64,000 nt of DNA from Verrucolacustris abundans (GTDB lineage Bacteria > Verrucomicrobiota > Verrucomicrobiia > Methylacidiphilales > Verrucolacustridaceae): NCBI GenBank assembly GCA_965194535.1, contig OZ239145.1, forward strand, positions 868,001 through 932,000. The letters are read 5' to 3'. The position numbers and the translations under genes were made by a program. Positions 60,316 to 64,000 of the stretch are shown here, one piece after another. The number at the start of each line of letters is the position of its first letter. Position 1 is the stretch's first letter. The notes below the pieces were generated by a model, which ran no database searches, was not told the origin of the DNA, and saw nothing but the letters and a program-made list of their open reading frames with translations.

Positions 60316-60368
60316 GAAGCGTTTCGAAATCGCCGTGCGTTTGGTGGATTTTTCATTAGAATCCTTTT

Positions 60369-61181
60369 ATGTCATTGGCCAATCGTTTTGATTTAAAAGG
60401 GGAAGTGGCGGTTGTCATTGGGGGGACCGGAGGCCTCGGCGGTGCAATGGCAGAAGGATTGGCCGAAGCCGGTGCCAAGATTGCTATTTTGGGTAGAAAC
60501 AAGGAGAGAGGTGAGGCCAAGGCTAAGGAACTCGCGAAGTACGGGCAGGCTATTTTCTTATCTGTCGATGCCTTGGATCCAAAAGCTCTCGAGCAGGCCG
60601 AGCAGAAAGTGGAAAAAGAACTCGGGCCGACGACCATTTTGGTGAATGCCGCCGGAGGGAACCAACCAGCAGCAGTGGTTACTCCAGAGAACCCGGTGAC
60701 GAAACTCGCCCTATCAGCTTGGAAGGAAAACTTTGATCTAAACCTTGTTGGGGGAGCCCTTTTGCCCTGTCAGATTTTCGGCGTCGGAATGTTGAAACGG
60801 AAAAAGGGAAGCATCATTAACATCGCAAGTGTCTCCGCCCATATTCCCTTATCCAAGGTGGTGGCGTATTCCGCCGCCAAAGCAGCGGTGATCAGTTTGA
60901 CTCAGTTTCTGGCCAGGGAATGGGCTCCGCACGGAATCCGCGTCAATACCATCACTCCAGGTTTCTTTCCTGCCGATCAGAATCGAAAACTTCTATTCAA
61001 AGAGGATGGCACTCCGACGGATCGAGCCAAATCGATTCTCGGGCATACCCCAATGGGTCGTTTTGGTGAGCCTGCTGAACTAATCGGGGCGGCGGTTTTT
61101 CTGGCCAGTCCAAAGGCGAGTGGATTTGTGACAGGTATCGACCTGCGTGTAGATGGTGGCTTCCTTTCGCAGACAATCTGA
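60369..61181 (+). CDS. SDR-family mannonate/fructuronate oxidoreductase
   Basis: This 270-residue classical SDR has the NAD(P) motif GGTGGLGG (18-25), NAAGG (93-97), the catalytic Ser in NIASVSAHIP, and Tyr167-x3-Lys171 (VVAYSAAKAAV). It is close to the SDR-type D-mannonate oxidoreductases (as in Bacillus YjmF), which reduce D-fructuronate to D-mannonate, and differs from the long-chain UxuB of E. coli. Position directly after uxaC supports that reaction. The stop shares one base with the LarA-like ATG (TGATG), so translation is coupled. Confidence 0.85.
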   Translation: MSLANRFDLKGEVAVVIGGTGGLGGAMAEGLAEAGAKIAILGRNKERGEAKAKELAKYGQAIFLSVDALDPKALEQAEQKVEKELGPTTILVNAAGGNQPAAVVTPENPVTKLALSAWKENFDLNLVGGALLPCQIFGVGMLKRKKGSIINIASVSAHIPLSKVVAYSAAKAAVISLTQFLAREWAPHGIRVNTITPGFFPADQNRKLLFKEDGTPTDRAKSILGHTPMGRFGEPAELIGAAVFLASPKASGFVTGIDLRVDGGFLSQTI

Positions 61182-62428
61182 TGGCCGAGAGATCCCTTTC
61201 TCCCGAGGAGGTGAAACAGATCCTCCAGGCAGGATTGCCCCAATCCGAGTTCAAAAATCGCAAAGTCCTGTTGATCGTTCCTGATCATACCCGGACGGCT
61301 CCGGTCGGGCAGATGTTCAAGGAGGTGCATGCCTGGTTAGGCTCGGTGGCGAAGCAGATCGATGTGATGGTGGCACTGGGAACCCATCCGCCGATGAGTC
61401 AGGAAGCGATTTGTCATCGGTTGGATCTGACTCTCGCGGAAAAGGAGAAGTCGTATCCCAACGTTCGTCTTCTCAATCATGCGTGGGATGATGAACGGGC
61501 CTTGGTGGATATTGGGAAGATTCCTTCGAGTGAAATTAGGGATCTGACCGGCGGTCTCTTTGAGATGGAGGTGAAGGTTCGGATTAACCGGGCAGCTTTG
61601 GATTATGACGAACTAGTGATTCTGGGGCCGACTTTTCCCCATGAGGTCGTCGGCTTTTCTGGCGGCAACAAGTATCTCTTTCCTGGGATCAGCGGGCCCG
61701 AGGTTTTGAACTTTTTTCATTGGCTCGGAGCGGTCGTGACCAATCCTGGAATCATCGGGAAGAAGTGGACGCCGGTTCGGAAGGTGGTCGACCGGGCGGC
61801 TGCTTTGGTCAAAACGCGGAAATGGTGTGCTTCGATGGTCGTTCGACCGGATGCGTCGTTGGCGGGTCTTTTTGTCGGAACACCCGAGTCGGCGTGGGAA
61901 AAGGCAGCTGATCTCTCGGAAAAGCTCCACATCATTCGGAAGAAGAAGCCGTTCCACCAGATCCTCTCCTGTGCTCCTGAGATGTATGACGAACTTTGGG
62001 TGGCGGGGAAGTGCATGTACAAACTGGAGCCTGTGTTGGCAGAAGGTGGGGAGTTGATTATTTACGCACCGCATCTGACGGAGGTGTCGATTACGCACGG
62101 GAAGTTGATCCGCCGCTTGGGATACCACTGTAGGGACTACTTTCTCAAACAGTGGGACAAGTTTAAGGATGAATCTTGGGGGGTTTTGGCTCACTCCACC
62201 CATGTGTATGGGGGCGGAACCTATGAAAACGGAGTGGAGAAGCCACGGGCACGTGTGATTTTGGCCACGGGAATACCAGAGGACGTTTGTCGGGAGATCA
62301 ATCTGGGCTATCGGGATCCCAAAACGATCCGGAAAGAGGATTTTGCTAATCGGGAAGAGGAGGGGATTTTATTCGTACCAAAGGCTGGTGAGAATTTGTA
62401 TCGCCTTGAGAATGAACATTTTTCTTAA
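61181..62428 (+). CDS. LarA-family (nickel-pincer) epimerase/racemase, putative D-mannonate/D-gluconate 2-epimerase
   Basis: This 415-residue protein belongs to the lactate racemase LarA superfamily (DUF2088), which uses the nickel-pincer nucleotide cofactor to racemise or epimerise 2-hydroxyacids. Key elements are VPDHTRTAP (35-38), ALGTHPPMS (H69), NHAWDDE (H100), and FPHEVVGFSGGNKYLFPG, whose H154 and K164 keep the 10-residue spacing of LarA His174 and Lys184. The lysine binds the cofactor. Known homologues include D-gluconate 2-epimerase (GntE), which exchanges gluconate and mannonate. Placement between a mannonate-forming SDR and a sugar kinase/Gnd pair makes that reaction the best guess. 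The cofactor genes larB, larC and larE are not in the window. Confidence 0.82.
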   Translation: MAERSLSPEEVKQILQAGLPQSEFKNRKVLLIVPDHTRTAPVGQMFKEVHAWLGSVAKQIDVMVALGTHPPMSQEAICHRLDLTLAEKEKSYPNVRLLNHAWDDERALVDIGKIPSSEIRDLTGGLFEMEVKVRINRAALDYDELVILGPTFPHEVVGFSGGNKYLFPGISGPEVLNFFHWLGAVVTNPGIIGKKWTPVRKVVDRAAALVKTRKWCASMVVRPDASLAGLFVGTPESAWEKAADLSEKLHIIRKKKPFHQILSCAPEMYDELWVAGKCMYKLEPVLAEGGELIIYAPHLTEVSITHGKLIRRLGYHCRDYFLKQWDKFKDESWGVLAHSTHVYGGGTYENGVEKPRARVILATGIPEDVCREINLGYRDPKTIRKEDFANREEEGILFVPKAGENLYRLENEHFS

Positions 62429-62464
62429 CAAAAAAGATTTCCTGAACTAGGTTTGAATCCAATC

Positions 62465-63547
62465 ATGAGCTCAAAAATGAAAATTAAGTCGGACGGCGAA
62501 CTAGATTTTCTTTCCCTCGGAGCTTTGATCCACCGTTTAGATCCTGGAATCATACCTTTTCGTAAGGCGACGGAGTGTAAGATTCACGTAAGCGGGGGAG
62601 AATTTAATGTGGCGGCTAATTTGGCTGACTGCTTTGGAATGCGAACGGGTATCGCCTCTGCGATGGTGGAGTATCCGATTGGGGATCTGATTGCAGAACG
62701 AGTACGGGCGATGGGGGTGCGGCCCTTCTACAAAAAGTTTAAACATGATGGTGTGAATGGTCCGAATATGGCGGCCGTATATAGTGATCAGGGGCATGGG
62801 GTTCGGGCGCCTGTGGTATTTTACAATCGGTGCAACGAGGCGGCGGCCTTGCTGAAGCCGGGTGATTTCGATTGGAAGAAGATTTTTGGAGATGGGGTGC
62901 GGTGGTTTCATAGTGGAGGAATCTTCTCCGCACTCTCTCAGACCACTCCGGAGCTCATTATTGAGGCAATGCAGGCGGCCAAAGCCGCGGGTGCGACTAC
63001 ATCTTTCGATCTCAACTACCGTGCGAAACTTTGGAACATCCAAGGTGGACACGACCGTGCTGTGGCAATTCTTGATAAGATCGTGAAGAACGTCGATGTG
63101 CTGGTGGGGAATGAGGAGGATCTGCAGATGGGATTGGGAATTCCAGGGCCAGATGTGCATTCGAAGTCGAAATTGGATCCTTCCGCCTTCCTCAGCATGA
63201 TGAAAAATGTCACAAAAAAGCACCCTCACGTTCAAGTGGTGGCCACAACCTTGAGGGAAGTTCACAGCACGAATCATCACAGTTGGAGCGCGGTGGCTTG
63301 GGTGAATGGGGAGACGCATCAAGCTCCGACCTGTGAGCTGCAGGTGATTGATCGGGTGGGTGGGGGAGACGGATTTGCGGGAGGATTCTTCTACGGCCTG
63401 CTATCGGGGGCAGATGCGGCTGAGTCGGTCAAGTTGGGTTGGGCACACGGGGCGTTGCTCACGACCTTCCCGGGTGACACCACTATGGCGACCGTGGATC
63501 AGGTGAAAGCTTTCGCTCAGGGCGGATCCGCCCGGATTCAGCGTTAA
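62465..63547 (+). CDS. PfkB-family sugar (acid) kinase
   Basis: This 360-residue ribokinase-fold protein has LSLGALIHRLDPG in the first strand, the substrate GG of SGGEFNVAANLAD (44-54), and the catalytic DRVGGGDGFAGG with D302 as base. The nearest known activity is 2-keto-3-deoxygluconate kinase (KdgK), yet the gene is followed immediately by gnd, whose substrate is 6-phosphogluconate. A gluconate kinase role is therefore an alternative and fits the neighbours better. The ATG at 62465 is preferred over a TTG at 62453 and an ATG at 62477. Only three bases separate it from gnd. Confidence 0.85.
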   Translation: MSSKMKIKSDGELDFLSLGALIHRLDPGIIPFRKATECKIHVSGGEFNVAANLADCFGMRTGIASAMVEYPIGDLIAERVRAMGVRPFYKKFKHDGVNGPNMAAVYSDQGHGVRAPVVFYNRCNEAAALLKPGDFDWKKIFGDGVRWFHSGGIFSALSQTTPELIIEAMQAAKAAGATTSFDLNYRAKLWNIQGGHDRAVAILDKIVKNVDVLVGNEEDLQMGLGIPGPDVHSKSKLDPSAFLSMMKNVTKKHPHVQVVATTLREVHSTNHHSWSAVAWVNGETHQAPTCELQVIDRVGGGDGFAGGFFYGLLSGADAAESVKLGWAHGALLTTFPGDTTMATVDQVKAFAQGGSARIQR

Positions 63548-63550
63548 TTT

Positions 63551-64000
63551 ATGGCAAACGAACCGCAAGGCGATCTGGCCCTGATCGGGCTGGCTGTGAT
63601 GGGGCAGAACCTCATCCTGAACATGAACGACCATGGGTACACGATTGTGGCGTTTAACCGTACCGTTTCGAAAGTGGACGACTTTTTAGCTAAGGAAGCA
63701 AAAGGAACCAAGGTTCAGGGAGCCCACTCGATTGCTGAGATGGTTTCGAAGCTCAAGAAACCACGCCGTGTGATGCTTTTGGTGAAGGCTGGGAAGCCTG
63801 TGGACGATTTCATTCAAGAGCTTCTGCCCGTGATGGAGAAGGGGGATATTATTATCGATGGTGGAAACTCGCTTTTCGACGATACCAACCGCCGTCAAAA
63901 AGAGGTCGAGGCGAAAGGTCTTCTCTATATTGGAACAGGAGTCTCGGGAGGTGAAGAAGGAGCACGGCGTGGTCCCAGCATCATGCCTGGGGGGTCGCCA
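63551..64000 (+). CDS. gnd: 6-phosphogluconate dehydrogenase, N-terminal part
   Basis: Gnd oxidatively decarboxylates 6-phosphogluconate to ribulose 5-phosphate in the pentose phosphate pathway. The frame starts at the ATG at 63551 (MANEPQGDLALIGLAVMGQN) and stays open to the window end (150 codons). Diagnostic pieces are the Rossmann motif GLAVMGQNLILN, FNRTVSKVDDF, IIIDGGNSLFDDT and the substrate segment TGVSGGEEGARRGPSIMPGG. About two thirds of the gene lies outside the window. It probably ends or continues the uronate operon. Confidence 0.97.
   Translation, partial: MANEPQGDLALIGLAVMGQNLILNMNDHGYTIVAFNRTVSKVDDFLAKEAKGTKVQGAHSIAEMVSKLKKPRRVMLLVKAGKPVDDFIQELLPVMEKGDIIIDGGNSLFDDTNRRQKEVEAKGLLYIGTGVSGGEEGARRGPSIMPGGSP

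Overview
The window is a dense bacterial chromosome segment that looks like core genome from the PVC superphylum, most likely Verrucomicrobiota. This placement rests on remembered family distributions and not on a search. The main pointers are a very large GreA-type factor (chlamydiae also have a long GreA), a hopanoid-type HpnH, a GuaB3-type IMP dehydrogenase, diderm features (lipoproteins, SurA-like chaperone, ExbB/ExbD/TonB, AsmA-like protein) and a diaminopimelate pathway for peptidoglycan. No rRNA, tRNA, CRISPR array, insertion sequence or phage gene was seen. No gene-free stretch exceeds 300 bases; the longest gaps are 22387-22552, 35917-36064 and 50812-50958.

Layout. 1-12019 (+): end of aspS, a glutaredoxin-like protein, a small exported OB-fold protein, a giant GreA-like factor, enolase, an FtsB/DivIC-like protein, malate dehydrogenase, mfd, a SurA-like PPIase, a short PdxA and an ATP-grasp-like protein, many joined by 4-base start/stop overlaps. 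12027-13519 (-): rpmG (L33) and two exported proteins of unknown function. 13607-19187: isocitrate dehydrogenase, a U32 protein carrying a perfect in-frame palindrome, an exported carbonic anhydrase, and lipA. 19197-21964: an AsmA/YdbH-like protein facing a lipoprotein that looks like a YnbE-YdbL fusion, then a GGQ ribosome-rescue factor and a GIY-YIG protein. 21961-28223: EF-hand protein, GYF-domain pair, leuB, ExbB-ExbD-TonB-zinc ribbon, GuaB3, tandem CDGSH protein. 28303-43754 (mostly -): HAD-Nudix fusion, carB, HAD phosphatase, rsmE, dnaJ, grpE, TPR protein, a divergent uvrA, rpmA, rplU, two unknowns and hpnH. 43848-56261: nadE, sulfotransferase, DedA, lipoate ligase-like protein, a lipoprotein, TPP riboswitch plus thiC, an EVE-domain protein, then lysA-dapF-dapA-dapB-folK-panB and a small membrane protein.

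56347-64000 (+) is a hexuronate catabolic cluster: SGNH hydrolase, ExuT-like transporter, small exported protein, uronate isomerase (UxaC), SDR oxidoreductase, LarA-family (nickel-pincer type) protein, PfkB sugar kinase, and the start of 6-phosphogluconate dehydrogenase. The order suggests a non-standard route: glucuronate to fructuronate to mannonate, C2 epimerisation to gluconate by the LarA homologue, phosphorylation, and entry into the pentose phosphate pathway through Gnd. The usual UxuA dehydratase and KDG aldolase are not in the window. This is the strongest candidate here for an under-described system. Next come the YdbH / YnbE-YdbL fusion pair and the in-frame palindromic element.
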